Shown piece by piece: positions 8,534 through 17,473 of a stretch of DNA of 64,000 nt (within the stretch, counting starts at the first letter, position 1; each line of letters starts with the position of its first letter). This stretch comes from JALZKA01 sp963717635. Its GTDB lineage: Bacteria > Actinomycetota > Thermoleophilia > Solirubrobacterales > 70-9. A model generated the notes under the pieces. The model did not search any database and was not told the DNA's origin. It saw only the letters and a list, made by a program, of their open reading frames with translations. The stretch spans positions 1,612,001 to 1,676,000 of the forward strand of contig OY970347.1 in assembly GCA_963717635.1 (NCBI GenBank). Direction: 5' to 3'. The position numbers and the translations under genes are program-made.

Positions 8534-9613
8534 GTGCGCCCGGAGTGGATAACCAGCGGCGAACGGTTCGACGAGATCGCCCCGGATTGGGATCGACTCG
8601 CTGCCCTCGACGGCAGCCCATTCTCACGCCACGCCTGGCTGTCAGCCTGGTGGCGCGCATTCACCGGCGCCTCCTCGCTACGCATCGGCGTGATCTGGAA
8701 CGGCGACCGGCTCGCTGCCGGGCTGCCGCTCTATCGGTCCGGCTCAACGCTGCGAACGCTCGCCAACTACCACACACCTGCGCTGCCCGTGCTGTTCGAG
8801 GATCGCGATGCGCTTGCTGAGCTCACCGATCTGGTGACGGGTGCGCGGGCGGCCCAGGTCGTGCTCGAGCCGCTCCCCGCAGACGACCGTACGAGTGCCT
8901 TTCTGAATCAGATGCGTTCGGCACCGCGTCATCTCGTCCGTGCCGCGCCGCTCAGAACGTCGCCAATCGTCGAGACCAGCGGTGAGTTCGATGCCTGGCG
9001 AACGGAGTCGAAGTCGCGCTGGGGTGCGCCGATCGAACGATTCCGCCGCAAGGCCGATCGCGAGCATGGGCTGCAGACCCGACTAGTCGAGCCCGCAAAC
9101 GACCTCGCCGCGCAACTTCAGGCGGGGCTCGAGCTGGAGGCCCAAGGCTGGAAGGGCGAACGGGGGACCGCCATCCTCTCGAGCCCGGGCACTGAGCGCT
9201 TCTATAAGGAGGTCGCGGAGCGGTTCCAGCACACCGGCGAGCTGCGCCTCTCAGAGATGCGGTTCGGCGACCGTCTGGTCGGCTTCGACATCTGCCTGCT
9301 GGCCGAGAACCGCCTCTACCTGCTGAAGACCGCGTACGACGAGTCGATGCGCAAGCTCGCGCCCGGGCTGGTCATGCGCCTCTCGACGATCGAGCGATGC
9401 TTCGAGCTCGGGGTCGAGGCGTTCGAACTACTCGGGGGCGCGGACGAGTGGAAGCTCAAGTTCGCGACGACGGAACGGGACTACCTGGAGGTCCGCTCGT
9501 TTCGCACCTCCCCTGCCGGACTCGGGGCCTACGCCTATCGCCGCGCACTCCGGCCGGCCCTCAAACGGGGCGCCGACCGAGTGCGGGCAACGCTCGTCAG
9601 GACGCGCGGCTAG
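8534..9613 (+). CDS. CelD/BioF2-like GNAT acyltransferase
   Basis: This protein of about 359 aa is of the Acetyltransf_6 (BioF2/CelD) type, a double-GNAT fold often found in exopolysaccharide and cellulose clusters. The typical opening (VRPEWITSGERFDEIAPDWDRL) fits a GTG at 8534. A GTG at 8495 would overlap the previous stop but adds an atypical N-terminus. A basic segment (WGAPIERFRRKADREHG) and the C-terminal ELLGGADEWKLKF pattern are characteristic. It probably transfers an acyl or aminoacyl group onto a sugar or peptide donor; the substrate is unknown. Its stop overlaps the convergent ATP-grasp stop (CTAG). Confidence 0.75.
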   Translation: MRPEWITSGERFDEIAPDWDRLAALDGSPFSRHAWLSAWWRAFTGASSLRIGVIWNGDRLAAGLPLYRSGSTLRTLANYHTPALPVLFEDRDALAELTDLVTGARAAQVVLEPLPADDRTSAFLNQMRSAPRHLVRAAPLRTSPIVETSGEFDAWRTESKSRWGAPIERFRRKADREHGLQTRLVEPANDLAAQLQAGLELEAQGWKGERGTAILSSPGTERFYKEVAERFQHTGELRLSEMRFGDRLVGFDICLLAENRLYLLKTAYDESMRKLAPGLVMRLSTIERCFELGVEAFELLGGADEWKLKFATTERDYLEVRSFRTSPAGLGAYAYRRALRPALKRGADRVRATLVRTRG

Positions 9614-10791
9614 CGTCCGCCCGGTACGAGTCTCCGGGGCAGCCGCCGCAGCTTGCGGTGCAGGGCGCCGGCCAGCGGGCCCGGGTCACGGCCGCTGGCG
9701 ACAGGGAACCGGATCGGCCGGCGCAGGGTGGCTGCCCAACTGCGAAAGCTCAACTCGCCGACCCGCCGGTACGCGAGCATCGCGCGCAGGTCCGCTCGCG
9801 GAACACACATTCGGACGCCGAGCCGGTAGGGCTCCATGCTTGGCAACGGCCTACCGACGAGTCGGTTGTACGTGAACTGCGCCAGGTCGACGCCAGCGGC
9901 GTGGACGACCTCGGTCCCGCCGGTGAAACGGTGGGTGCACTCGATCAGCACCAGATCGTCGTTGCGCGGGTCACGCTTCAGCTCGACGCACGCAAGCCCG
10001 CGAACCCCGGCGGCGCGCAGGAACGAGAGCCCGGCTTCCGCCACCTCCGGGTTCCAGTCGGTCACGTGAAAGCTCCCCAAGCCGAAGTGGATCGGATGTT
10101 GGCGCGGCTTTCGCTTCGTGAAGCGGAACAGCGGCTCGCCGCGCTCATCGATGTACGTGTAGACCGAGCAGAACAGCTCGTCCCCGCCGGGGATGATCTC
10201 GGTAACGAGCGCATCCACCTGAACCGCGCGCATCCTGGCAAGCGCAGCCTCCAGCTCGCCGGCGCTCGTCACCCTGAACACCTTCTGGGTAAGCCCAAAG
10301 TGCTCTGCGAACCGATGCGAGTGCAAGGGCTTCACGGCACACGGCAGGCCGACCGCGTCGAGGGCCTGCTGCAGGTCTGCCTCCGCGCGCACCGTCACGG
10401 TGGTCGGCGCCGGCACGCCGTTGGCTCGCGCGATCTCGTAGGTCCGTTCCTTGTCGAGCGTCGCCGCCAGCGCCTCGTCATCGGCCTCGATCTGCCGATA
10501 GCCGAGCGCGTCGATCTCCGCCCGCGACGCGACCGTCAGCTCGAGCGCATCGTCGTTGCAGGGCAGCACCACAGCGCCGTTCTCCGGCCCGGTTCGCAGC
10601 CAATCGAGCCAAGCGCCCTGTGAGGACTTGCCTGCACCCGTGTTGACGAACTCGTCGCAATGGCGGGACCATTGGACCGGGTCGCTATCGTGGCCGAGCG
10701 CGATCACCTGCACCCCCGCCCGCCCCAGGCTACGGGCCACGGAGAGCGCGATCACGCCTCCGCCGAGCAGGATTGCGGGTGGTGACATCAC
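9610..10791 (-). CDS. ATP-grasp carboxylate-amine ligase-like protein
   Basis: This 393-aa ATP-grasp enzyme starts with a nucleotide-binding-like ILLGGGVIALSVARSLGRAG segment. The ATP-grasp lobes carry TLDKERTYEIARANGVPAPTT, PCAVKPLHSHRF and LIECTHRFTGGTE, the last with the expected metal-binding Glu and a catalytic Arg. Enzymes of this type couple ATP hydrolysis to amide or peptide bond formation via an acyl phosphate. Relatives occur in capsule loci, where they may attach amino acids to glycans. The substrate is not evident. A Met codon doublet (10791/10788) makes the exact start uncertain. The C-terminus is very basic. Confidence 0.75.
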   Translation of the reverse strand: MMSPPAILLGGGVIALSVARSLGRAGVQVIALGHDSDPVQWSRHCDEFVNTGAGKSSQGAWLDWLRTGPENGAVVLPCNDDALELTVASRAEIDALGYRQIEADDEALAATLDKERTYEIARANGVPAPTTVTVRAEADLQQALDAVGLPCAVKPLHSHRFAEHFGLTQKVFRVTSAGELEAALARMRAVQVDALVTEIIPGGDELFCSVYTYIDERGEPLFRFTKRKPRQHPIHFGLGSFHVTDWNPEVAEAGLSFLRAAGVRGLACVELKRDPRNDDLVLIECTHRFTGGTEVVHAAGVDLAQFTYNRLVGRPLPSMEPYRLGVRMCVPRADLRAMLAYRRVGELSFRSWAATLRRPIRFPVASGRDPGPLAGALHRKLRRLPRRLVPGGR

Positions 10792-10797
10792 CCGAGC

Positions 10798-11895
10798 CTA
10801 TGCGGCGGCTGAGTCGAGGGTGTCGACGACCGCCCGTGCCATCTCCTGCGTTGTCGCCGGCTCGCCTGGAGGAGCCAAGTCATAGGTGCGGACCAAGCCT
10901 TCCCGCAGAACCCTCTCCACCGCGCCTTCAACGCGGTCAGCGGCGCCGGACTCTCCGAGATGTCGCAGCAGCATCGCGCCGGAGAGGATCACGGCAAGCG
11001 GGTTCACCCGATCACTGCCGGCCCGGTGGGGCGCGGTCCCGTGCGCTGCCTCGAACACGGCGCAGTCCTCGCCCAGGTTGACTCCGGGGGCGAGCCCCGG
11101 CCCACCCACCAGCGCAGCGCTGACCCCCGAGACGATGTCGCCGTACATTCGCGGCATCACCAGCACGTCATACGCGCTCGGGCGCGTGATGAGGCGCTCG
11201 CACACGGTGTCGACCAGGGCATCATCGAGCTCGACGTCCGGATTGGCGCCCCCGATCTGGCGGGCCGTCTCCAAGAACAGCCCGTCCGTCTCGGGGATCA
11301 GCTGCGCCTTGTGGACGGCGGTCACGCGCCTGCGACCGTTGGCGCGGGCAAACGAGAAAGCTGCCTCGATCGTCTTCGCCGCCGCCGTGGCCGACAGTGG
11401 GCGCAACGACACGGCGGCGTCTGCGGCGATCCGTGCGGCGGTCTTCGTGCCCAGGGCCTCCCGCAACTCGGCGACGATCGGCGTGCCGCGCTCGAGGCCG
11501 AGCCTGGCATAGAGGTCCTCCTGGTTCATCTTGACGATGACGACATCGAGATCCGGCCGAAGCGTTTCGATGCCCGCGAGCGCGCGGCACGGCCTGATCG
11601 TCGTGTGGAGGCCGAGGCGCTCGCGCAGCTCGACGTTCGGCGAGCCGTGCGGCAGGTCCGCCGCCGTCTGCAGCGGACCCTTCAACGCCACGCCGGAGCG
11701 CTTGATCGAGTCGACGACTCGGTCCGGGAGGGCGACACCCTCCGCCTCGCGAGCGCTTGCTCCGGCTTCCTGAACGTCCCACGCGATCGCTGGACCGCTG
11801 GCGTCAAGCACCATGCGGGCGGCGCTGACCACCTCGGGGCCGATGCCGTCCCCGGGCACCACGGTCACGCTGTGCTCCTGCTTGGTTGATGTCAT
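10798..11895 (-). CDS. Isocitrate/isopropylmalate dehydrogenase family oxidative decarboxylase
   Basis: This 365-aa beta-decarboxylating dehydrogenase has PGDGIGPEV near its start, VHKAQLIPETDGLF, MPRMYGDIVSG and AAHGTAPHRAG, the family's substrate and NAD(P) signatures. Such enzymes oxidise and decarboxylate isocitrate, 3-isopropylmalate, tartrate or homoisocitrate. The specificity here cannot be set from motifs, and the altered VHKAQ (commonly NVLK) argues against a housekeeping LeuB. The ATG at 11895 was chosen because the longer in-frame start would overlap the divergent RraA gene and adds unrelated residues. It lies next to RraA-like and PhyH-like genes. Confidence 0.8.
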   Translation of the reverse strand: MTSTKQEHSVTVVPGDGIGPEVVSAARMVLDASGPAIAWDVQEAGASAREAEGVALPDRVVDSIKRSGVALKGPLQTAADLPHGSPNVELRERLGLHTTIRPCRALAGIETLRPDLDVVIVKMNQEDLYARLGLERGTPIVAELREALGTKTAARIAADAAVSLRPLSATAAAKTIEAAFSFARANGRRRVTAVHKAQLIPETDGLFLETARQIGGANPDVELDDALVDTVCERLITRPSAYDVLVMPRMYGDIVSGVSAALVGGPGLAPGVNLGEDCAVFEAAHGTAPHRAGSDRVNPLAVILSGAMLLRHLGESGAADRVEGAVERVLREGLVRTYDLAPPGEPATTQEMARAVVDTLDSAAA

Positions 11896-11966
11896 CTTCG
11901 GCGGGCCCGCACGCTCCGGGCGAAGGGATACGGTCGCCCGGCAACCTACTGGGATAGGTTTCGCGA

Positions 11967-12701
11967 GTGGCCCCATCAGTTGGAAAGCCGAAGAGCGCGG
12001 AGATGCACCCCGGTCCCGGGTTCAGGATCCGCAGCGCGATCGAGCGGCCCGATCCGGACGTGGTCGCCGCGCTCGGCCGCTTTGACACCCCCGCCATCTC
12101 GGACCTGATGAACAGGCTCTACACGATGTCGCCCGATCTTCGCAAGCTCGCGGGGCCCGACACGGCGATGGCGGGACCCGCATGCACGGTAAAGGTCTAT
12201 CCAGGCGACAACCTCATGGTCCACAAGAGCCTCGATCTTGCGGCCGAGGGCGATGTGATCGTGATCGACACCAGCTCGTCCACCCTGACGGCGGTGCTGG
12301 GCGACATCGTCTGCACGAAGGCGCGCCACCGAGGCGTGGCCGGCTTCGTCGTCGACGGGCTGATCCGCGATTTGCCCGGGATCCGGGCGCTGGGCGACTT
12401 CCCGGTGTTCGCACGCGGCGTCACTCCCAGGGGTCCGCTACACCGCGGTCCGGGCGAGATCAACCACGCCATCTGCGCGGGAGGCATCGTCGTGAACCCG
12501 GGCGACGTAATCGTCGGCGACCTTAACGGGGTTGCGGTCGTGCCACGCGAGGTCTCGAGCGAGATGCTGCGGCGGCTCGAGGAGCGCCGCGCCGCCGAGT
12601 CCGACTACACGGCAGCCGTCAGCAAGGGAGAATTCTCGAACGCCTGGGTGGACGAGCTGCTCGAGGAGAGCAAAGTCGAGACCACCTACGGCGGCGCGTA
12701 G
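11967..12701 (+). CDS. RraA/HMG-aldolase family protein
   Basis: This 244-aa protein belongs to the RraA-like (demethylmenaquinone methyltransferase-like) superfamily. It carries FDTPAISDLMNRL and the GVAGFVVDGLIRDLPGIRAL hallmark, followed by FPVFARGVTPRG. True members include 4-hydroxy-4-methyl-2-oxoglutarate/oxaloacetate aldolases and RNase E regulators; an aldolase or decarboxylase role is more likely in this neighbourhood. It starts with GTG at 11967 or ATG at 12003. It is divergent from the dehydrogenase and 73 bp upstream of the PhyH-like gene, so the three may handle one 2-oxo or hydroxy acid. Confidence 0.82.
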   Translation: MAPSVGKPKSAEMHPGPGFRIRSAIERPDPDVVAALGRFDTPAISDLMNRLYTMSPDLRKLAGPDTAMAGPACTVKVYPGDNLMVHKSLDLAAEGDVIVIDTSSSTLTAVLGDIVCTKARHRGVAGFVVDGLIRDLPGIRALGDFPVFARGVTPRGPLHRGPGEINHAICAGGIVVNPGDVIVGDLNGVAVVPREVSSEMLRRLEERRAAESDYTAAVSKGEFSNAWVDELLEESKVETTYGGA

Positions 12702-12760
12702 CTCCACCGGCGAGACGGGCGCGGGCCTCCGTTACACTGCCGGGCTTCTTACAGCCGTCC

Positions 12761-12770
12761 GGGGGAGGAG
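12761..12770 (+). promoter_or_regulatory. Strong ribosome binding site for the PhyH-like gene
   Basis: GGGGGAGGAG ends four bases before the ATG at 12775. It fixes the start of the dioxygenase gene, although the same frame is open far upstream (from about 12532, within the RraA gene). Confidence 0.7.
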
Positions 12771-12774
12771 CGCG

Positions 12775-13680
12775 ATGACTAAGCCAGTCTCAACAAAAGC
12801 CGGTCGTGGCCAGATCGCTGGGCAGGATTTGTACGTAGCCGGGTACGAGCCGGATCCGGTTCCCGACGAGCTCGTCGCCAAGTTCGAACGGGACGGCTAC
12901 CTAATCATCCGCGACGCGGTGAGCCCCGAGACGATCGACCGGGTTCGCGAGGCGGCGGACCGCATCATCGCGGAGGGAAATACGCGCGGCCGCTGGGAGG
13001 GCAAGCCCGACACGGCTCCGCGCCGGTTCGAGTACCGGGGCATCTTCAACCTGGACGAGACGTTCATGGAGCTGCTCGCGCCGCCGACCCTGTTTCCGCT
13101 GATCGTGAAGATCATGGGCGCGAACCTCCACATGATGAGCAGCCAGGCCATCTACCAGAAGCCGCACCAGCCGCCGATGCCGGCCGTCCGCGGCGGCTGG
13201 CACCGCGACGTCATCGGTCCGTCCCAGGACCTCGGTTATGACAAGACGCCGCGCCTGGCGATCCGGGCGGGATACTTCGTGAGCGATACCAGCGAGCCGG
13301 GCTCAGGAATAACCCTGTTCGCGCCGGGGAGCCACCTGCTCAAGGAGCCGATCGAGCTGGCACCGGGCACCGACAACCCGGAGCACTTCATCCGACCCGA
13401 CGTCAAGCCCGGCGACGCCGTGCTCTGGGAGAACCGCACCTTCCACGCTCCCGAGCGCAACACCAGCGACAACATGCGCAAGGCCGTGATGGTCCAGTAC
13501 GGCTTTCGCTGGGTGCGGCCGGCCGACTACCTGACCCACTCGCGTGAGCTGCTGGACAAGTGCGATCCGGTCGCCAGACAGCTGCTCGACTCGACCGATT
13601 TGAACGAGGACGGCTCGATGACCCGGATGAAGGGCTCGAAGGCGTTGCTCGATTGGGCCAGCGAGCATGGTCTCGCCTGA
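12775..13680 (+). CDS. Phytanoyl-CoA dioxygenase (PhyH) family protein
   Basis: This 301-aa non-haem Fe(II)/2-oxoglutarate-dependent oxygenase-like protein has the facial triad in GWHRDVIG (His143, Asp145) and FHAPERNTSDN (His224). A downstream Arg (235) is suited to bind 2-oxoglutarate. PhyH-family enzymes hydroxylate or halogenate small acids and natural products. The start is supported by an excellent Shine-Dalgarno at 12761-12770. It is co-directional with the RraA-like gene and probably shares its transcript. The substrate is unknown. Confidence 0.85.
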   Translation: MTKPVSTKAGRGQIAGQDLYVAGYEPDPVPDELVAKFERDGYLIIRDAVSPETIDRVREAADRIIAEGNTRGRWEGKPDTAPRRFEYRGIFNLDETFMELLAPPTLFPLIVKIMGANLHMMSSQAIYQKPHQPPMPAVRGGWHRDVIGPSQDLGYDKTPRLAIRAGYFVSDTSEPGSGITLFAPGSHLLKEPIELAPGTDNPEHFIRPDVKPGDAVLWENRTFHAPERNTSDNMRKAVMVQYGFRWVRPADYLTHSRELLDKCDPVARQLLDSTDLNEDGSMTRMKGSKALLDWASEHGLA

Positions 13681-13699
13681 TTCGACCTAGCCGCAGCGG

Positions 13700-14833
13700 T
13701 TATCGCCGCTCGTCCAGCAGCTTCCGCAGGACCGGCACCGCTACCCGCGTGGCGCGCTCCGGCTCGGCTACCAGGTAGTGGTACTGAAAGCCCGGGGTTC
13801 CGTTCACCTCGATCACCGCCCCGCCGCTCTCGCGTAGCGAGCACGAGACGTCAGGCGCGACGAGATCAATCCCGGCGAGCCGTAGCCCAACGGCGCGCGC
13901 CGCGCCGGCGACCTCTTCGACCAGGTCGGCGCCGATCTCGGTCCGCACCGTTTCGTTCTCGCGAGCGGAGTTCTGACTCTCCACGCCCTTGACGACCACC
14001 ATCACGCCCTCGTCTGGCACCGACCGGAGTCCGAGGCCTTGGCGCTCCAGCGAGAGGATCGCGTCGAGGTCGACGTTCAGCAGGGTGAACCCCTGCCAGC
14101 CGCCGGCAGCCAGGCGCCGGCGATTCTCCGCGGCGATCAGGTCGGCGATACTGGATCGGCCGTCACCGCGCAGGGTCGGGGGCGTTCTACGCACCGCATC
14201 GAGCAGCTCGCCGTCGAACACCAGAAACCGGTAAGCGCTGCCCTCAACTTGCCGCTCGACCAATAGCCGGGCGTCGGCGCGAGATGAGCGCAGCCGCGCG
14301 CGCATGAAATCGCCACGGGTGCGCACGCCGCTCGTCACGCCGCCGCCGCCGCTCGTGCCGCTCGCGGGTTTCACGACGCAAGGACCAGTCGAGGCTTCGA
14401 CGAATCCGATCGCCTCGGCGCTCTCGCGGTAGCCGAACTCCAAGTACTCCGGGACTGGGGCACCCGTTGCCGCGACCAGCTCGTGGACCCGGGTCTTGTC
14501 GAGGGACAACCGATGGGTAACGATGTCCTCGAGCGCCACCCACTGCATCCAGACTCGCGTCCGGGCATCACCCGCGCGGAGCTCCAGGAATCCCGATCCG
14601 AGATCGAGCAGCTCTGCTCCTACCTCCGTTGCGGCGCTTGCCCAGATCTTCCGGTACACCGCGTGCGCCGGTGAAGCGCCAAGGCCCACCCACTCTTGGT
14701 GCTCACGTCGGCGGCGCGCCAGGTATCGCCAGCCCGTCGAACGCGCAAGGTCGAGCCCAGCCCCCAGCTGCCGCGCCGAGCGAACCGGTGAAGCGCCCAA
14801 GAGTCGTGCCGTGGCCACCCACATGGAATGCAT
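13700..14833 (-). CDS. Cyanophycin-synthetase-like ATP-grasp ligase
   Basis: This 377-aa protein has a C-terminal ATP-grasp domain of the cyanophycin synthetase/RimK type. Visible motifs are LSLDKTRVHELVAATGAPVP, PCVVKPASGTSGGGGV, LLVERQVEGSAYRFLVFDG, then IDLVAPDVS and AVIEVNGTPGFQYHY (metal ligands Glu/Asn). It should form an amide or peptide bond between an acid and an amine. It lacks the second ligase domain of genuine cyanophycin synthetase, so cyanophycin is not implied. It is a second ATP-grasp in the polysaccharide region, after the one at 9610. The start is ATG 14833 or ATG 14824. Confidence 0.75.
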   Translation of the reverse strand: MHSMWVATARLLGASPVRSARQLGAGLDLARSTGWRYLARRRREHQEWVGLGASPAHAVYRKIWASAATEVGAELLDLGSGFLELRAGDARTRVWMQWVALEDIVTHRLSLDKTRVHELVAATGAPVPEYLEFGYRESAEAIGFVEASTGPCVVKPASGTSGGGGVTSGVRTRGDFMRARLRSSRADARLLVERQVEGSAYRFLVFDGELLDAVRRTPPTLRGDGRSSIADLIAAENRRRLAAGGWQGFTLLNVDLDAILSLERQGLGLRSVPDEGVMVVVKGVESQNSARENETVRTEIGADLVEEVAGAARAVGLRLAGIDLVAPDVSCSLRESGGAVIEVNGTPGFQYHYLVAEPERATRVAVPVLRKLLDERR

Positions 14834-14965
14834 CCTTTCGCACGCGGGCCCGAGGCGTGCGCCTCGGCGGAAGGCCTGCAGGCCCCACGCCGATCGCGCA
14901 CCTGCTCGCGAAGCTGGCTAAGGTGTCGCCAGTTCCTGGCAGGTGGGAGAGGCAGGCGGCAAGGG

Positions 14966-16324
14966 TTGAGAGCCGAAATCGCTGATACAGAACCGGAACG
15001 ACCCGGGGCCAAGGACGAGGGGGCAGCCTTCGGACAGGTGCTCCGCATGGTCGCTGTCCTTGCATTCAGCGCCGGCGCCCTGATCACGGTCGCGAGCCTC
15101 TTGAATCACTTTGCGTTCGACGACTCAGTACGCGATTTCGATGCGGGCCAAGAGACGAGCTTCAACAATTGGCTGACGGTCGTCGCGAGCTTCGCGGCGG
15201 GATTGGGCGCCCTGCTGCTTGCACTCGTGACGCCCGATCGACGACGAATGCTCATCACCGTCGCGGTGATCTTCGCCGTGATCTCGCTCGACGACATGAT
15301 CACTCTGCACGAGCGGGTCGGCGACAACATCGGCATCCAGCACATCGAGACGGCGATCTTTGCTCCGCTCTACGCCTTCGCCCTGTTTCTGACCTGGCGG
15401 CTCGCGGACTATTTCGAACCGCGGATCGGCCGGCTCCTGCGGACCGCGCTGATCCTGCTGGCAGCGGCGATCGTCATCGACCTCGGATCGACCGTTACGA
15501 CGGACCTGGCCAAGGAGGGGACAGGGTGGCCGCAGCCGACCCGAATCGCGTTTGAAGAAGGATTCGAGGTCGCCGGCTGGGTGCTCCTCGGAGGTGTCCT
15601 GCTGGCCGCGTGGCTCCGGCCGATGCTCGCCTCTCGGATGACGGAGCAGCGCGCGTCAGAAGGCCCAGAAGCGGACCGATGGTGGCGAATCGTTGCGCTG
15701 GCTGCGCTCGTTGCGGGCGCCGGGATCGCCCTCGGCGCGATCTTCAATCACTTCGCCCTGGACGATCGGATCCCGGATCTGAACGTTGAGCTCGAGGCGA
15801 GCCTCAACAACTGGATCACCGTGCTGGGCAGCTTCGTGGCGGCGCTCGGTGCCGCGCTGTGCTCACTGCTCATGCCTGATCGCCGCCGCGCCTTCCTGGC
15901 CCTCGCCGCCGCATTCGTGTTTCTGTCCTTGGACGATCAGATCCGGATCCACGAGCGGCTCGGCGACGAGCTCGACTCCGTGTTTGTGGAGACGCTGATC
16001 TTTGCCCCGATCTATGCCGCGACGTTCCTCCTGGCTTGGACGCTGGCTCCAAGCATCGGACGACGGGCAGCGCTCTGGCTGCGAACCGGCATCGTGCTGC
16101 TGGGCTGCGCAGTCGCGATCGACCTCGGCACGTCGTACACGCACGACCTCGAGGACGAGGGGATCACTTGGCCGCAGCCCACCCGCGTGGCTTTCGAGGA
16201 GGGATTCGAGGTGGCAGGCTGGATCCTGATCGTGGGCGCGTTGATCGCGCTACCCCTAGGGCAGCGGGCGGGGGGCTCTAACCTGCCTGGGGATGCCGCA
16301 GCGCTCCGGAAAGCTCCAGGTTGA
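14966..16324 (+). CDS. Internally duplicated multi-pass membrane protein of unknown function
   Basis: This membrane protein of about 452 aa has two tandem copies of the same unit. Each copy has an NHFA(F/L)DD motif, a (F/L)NNW(L/I)TV segment, helices, PDRRR, a (V/F)(I/F)(S/L)SLDD...HERLGD-like stretch, two more helices, then WPQPTR(I/V)AFEEGFEVAGW. The halves are aligned without large gaps, a sign of duplication and fusion. Conserved acidic residues and His in or next to helices suggest metal or proton handling, but this is inference. The TTG at 14966, preceded by purine-rich sequence, is my best start; GTG 15038 and ATG 15047 are alternatives. I do not recognise the family. Confidence 0.65.
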   Translation: MRAEIADTEPERPGAKDEGAAFGQVLRMVAVLAFSAGALITVASLLNHFAFDDSVRDFDAGQETSFNNWLTVVASFAAGLGALLLALVTPDRRRMLITVAVIFAVISLDDMITLHERVGDNIGIQHIETAIFAPLYAFALFLTWRLADYFEPRIGRLLRTALILLAAAIVIDLGSTVTTDLAKEGTGWPQPTRIAFEEGFEVAGWVLLGGVLLAAWLRPMLASRMTEQRASEGPEADRWWRIVALAALVAGAGIALGAIFNHFALDDRIPDLNVELEASLNNWITVLGSFVAALGAALCSLLMPDRRRAFLALAAAFVFLSLDDQIRIHERLGDELDSVFVETLIFAPIYAATFLLAWTLAPSIGRRAALWLRTGIVLLGCAVAIDLGTSYTHDLEDEGITWPQPTRVAFEEGFEVAGWILIVGALIALPLGQRAGGSNLPGDAAALRKAPG

Positions 16325-17456
16325 GCTGGTACGTGATCCCGGGGAGCTGAAGGCCCTCGCTCCGGCGTGGCGGTCGCTGGCCGTCTCACGCAGCAACGGC
16401 TTCCTGACGCCGGAGTGGTTCTGGGCCTGGCAGGACCACTACGGGGCCGACCACTCGCCCATGGTGGCAATCGTCCGAGGCGCGGCCGGGGAACTGCGCG
16501 GCGTGCTTCCGCTCGTCGTCGGCCAGCGACGACGCGCCCGAGGTGCGCGCTTCGCCGGGTCGAGCCTTGGCGACCATTTCGAGATACTCGCTCCGGATGG
16601 GGACGAGCGGCAGGTCGCGCGTGCCATCGGCGCCGTTCTCGCCGACCAATCCGGGTTGTGGCGCTTCCTGGTCCTCGAGAATGTGGACCGTGACCAATGG
16701 TGGTGGCGTGAGCTTTCCGCCGCCACGGGCTGCGGCGCTCCGCTCGTGGACCGCGCCTATGACCTACCCAGAATCACGCTTGACGGCCGGACCTGGGAGG
16801 AGTATCTGGCAAGTCGCAGCCGGAACTTCCGGAGCCAGCTCGGGCGTAAGCGCCGGTCGCTCGAGCGTGACCACCGGGTCGCGGTCCGCTGGACGACCCA
16901 GGACGACGACGTCGAATCCGACATGGCTGCGCTGTTTCGCCTCCACGACCTTCGCTGGGCTACACGCCCAACAGGTTCCTCGCTCACAAGTCCGAAAGCG
17001 CGGGCCTTCCACACCGATTTCTCGGTCGCCGCTCACGATCAGGGTTGGCTGCGGCTCGGCTTCCTGGAGGTCGATGCCCAGCCGGCGGCGGCCTGGTACG
17101 GCTGGCGTGTCGGCACGCGCTTTGCGTACTACCAAGCCGGGTTCGATCCCGTTTGGTCCGATCGCAGCGTGGGACTCCTGCTTTTCGCGGAAGCCATTCG
17201 CGCGGCAACCGAGGAGCGCGCTGCCGAGTACGACATGCTGCTCGGCGATGAGCCTTACAAGCAGCGCTTTGCCGATTCCGCCCGGCAGGTGTGCACCGCG
17301 ATGATCGCGCCGCGCCTGCGGCCGGTGAGAATGATCGCGTCCGGGGAGGCGCGAGCCAGAACCATCGCCCGGCGCCTCCCGTCGTCGGTGCGAACCCCGA
17401 TGACGAGCCGCGCCCGCGGCCTCCTCGATCGTCTCCCGCTGGGCCGCGCCCGCTGA
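16293..17456 (+). CDS. CelD/BioF2-like GNAT acyltransferase (second copy)
   Basis: This 387-aa protein is of the Acetyltransf_6/CelD type, distinct in sequence from the one at 8534. The basic motif SRSRNFRSQLGRKRRSLER (about residues 172-190) is typical. It is followed by LGFLEVDAQPAAAWYGWRVG and YYQAGFDPVWSDRSVG, where the second GNAT fold lies, and MLLGDEPYKQRF. The ATG at 16293 overlaps the previous gene by about 30 bp, which suggests translational coupling to the duplicated membrane protein. The likely role is acyl or aminoacyl transfer during polysaccharide assembly. Confidence 0.78.
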   Translation: MPQRSGKLQVELVRDPGELKALAPAWRSLAVSRSNGFLTPEWFWAWQDHYGADHSPMVAIVRGAAGELRGVLPLVVGQRRRARGARFAGSSLGDHFEILAPDGDERQVARAIGAVLADQSGLWRFLVLENVDRDQWWWRELSAATGCGAPLVDRAYDLPRITLDGRTWEEYLASRSRNFRSQLGRKRRSLERDHRVAVRWTTQDDDVESDMAALFRLHDLRWATRPTGSSLTSPKARAFHTDFSVAAHDQGWLRLGFLEVDAQPAAAWYGWRVGTRFAYYQAGFDPVWSDRSVGLLLFAEAIRAATEERAAEYDMLLGDEPYKQRFADSARQVCTAMIAPRLRPVRMIASGEARARTIARRLPSSVRTPMTSRARGLLDRLPLGRAR

Positions 17457-17473
17457 CGACACGGTCGGTGGCG

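Noticed and set aside
6813..8660. 615-codon minus-strand frame opposite the Wzy-like gene
   Set aside because: It is Arg/Pro-rich with no domain pattern, while the plus-strand frame has clear membrane helices and a Wzy_C motif. A GC-rich shadow.
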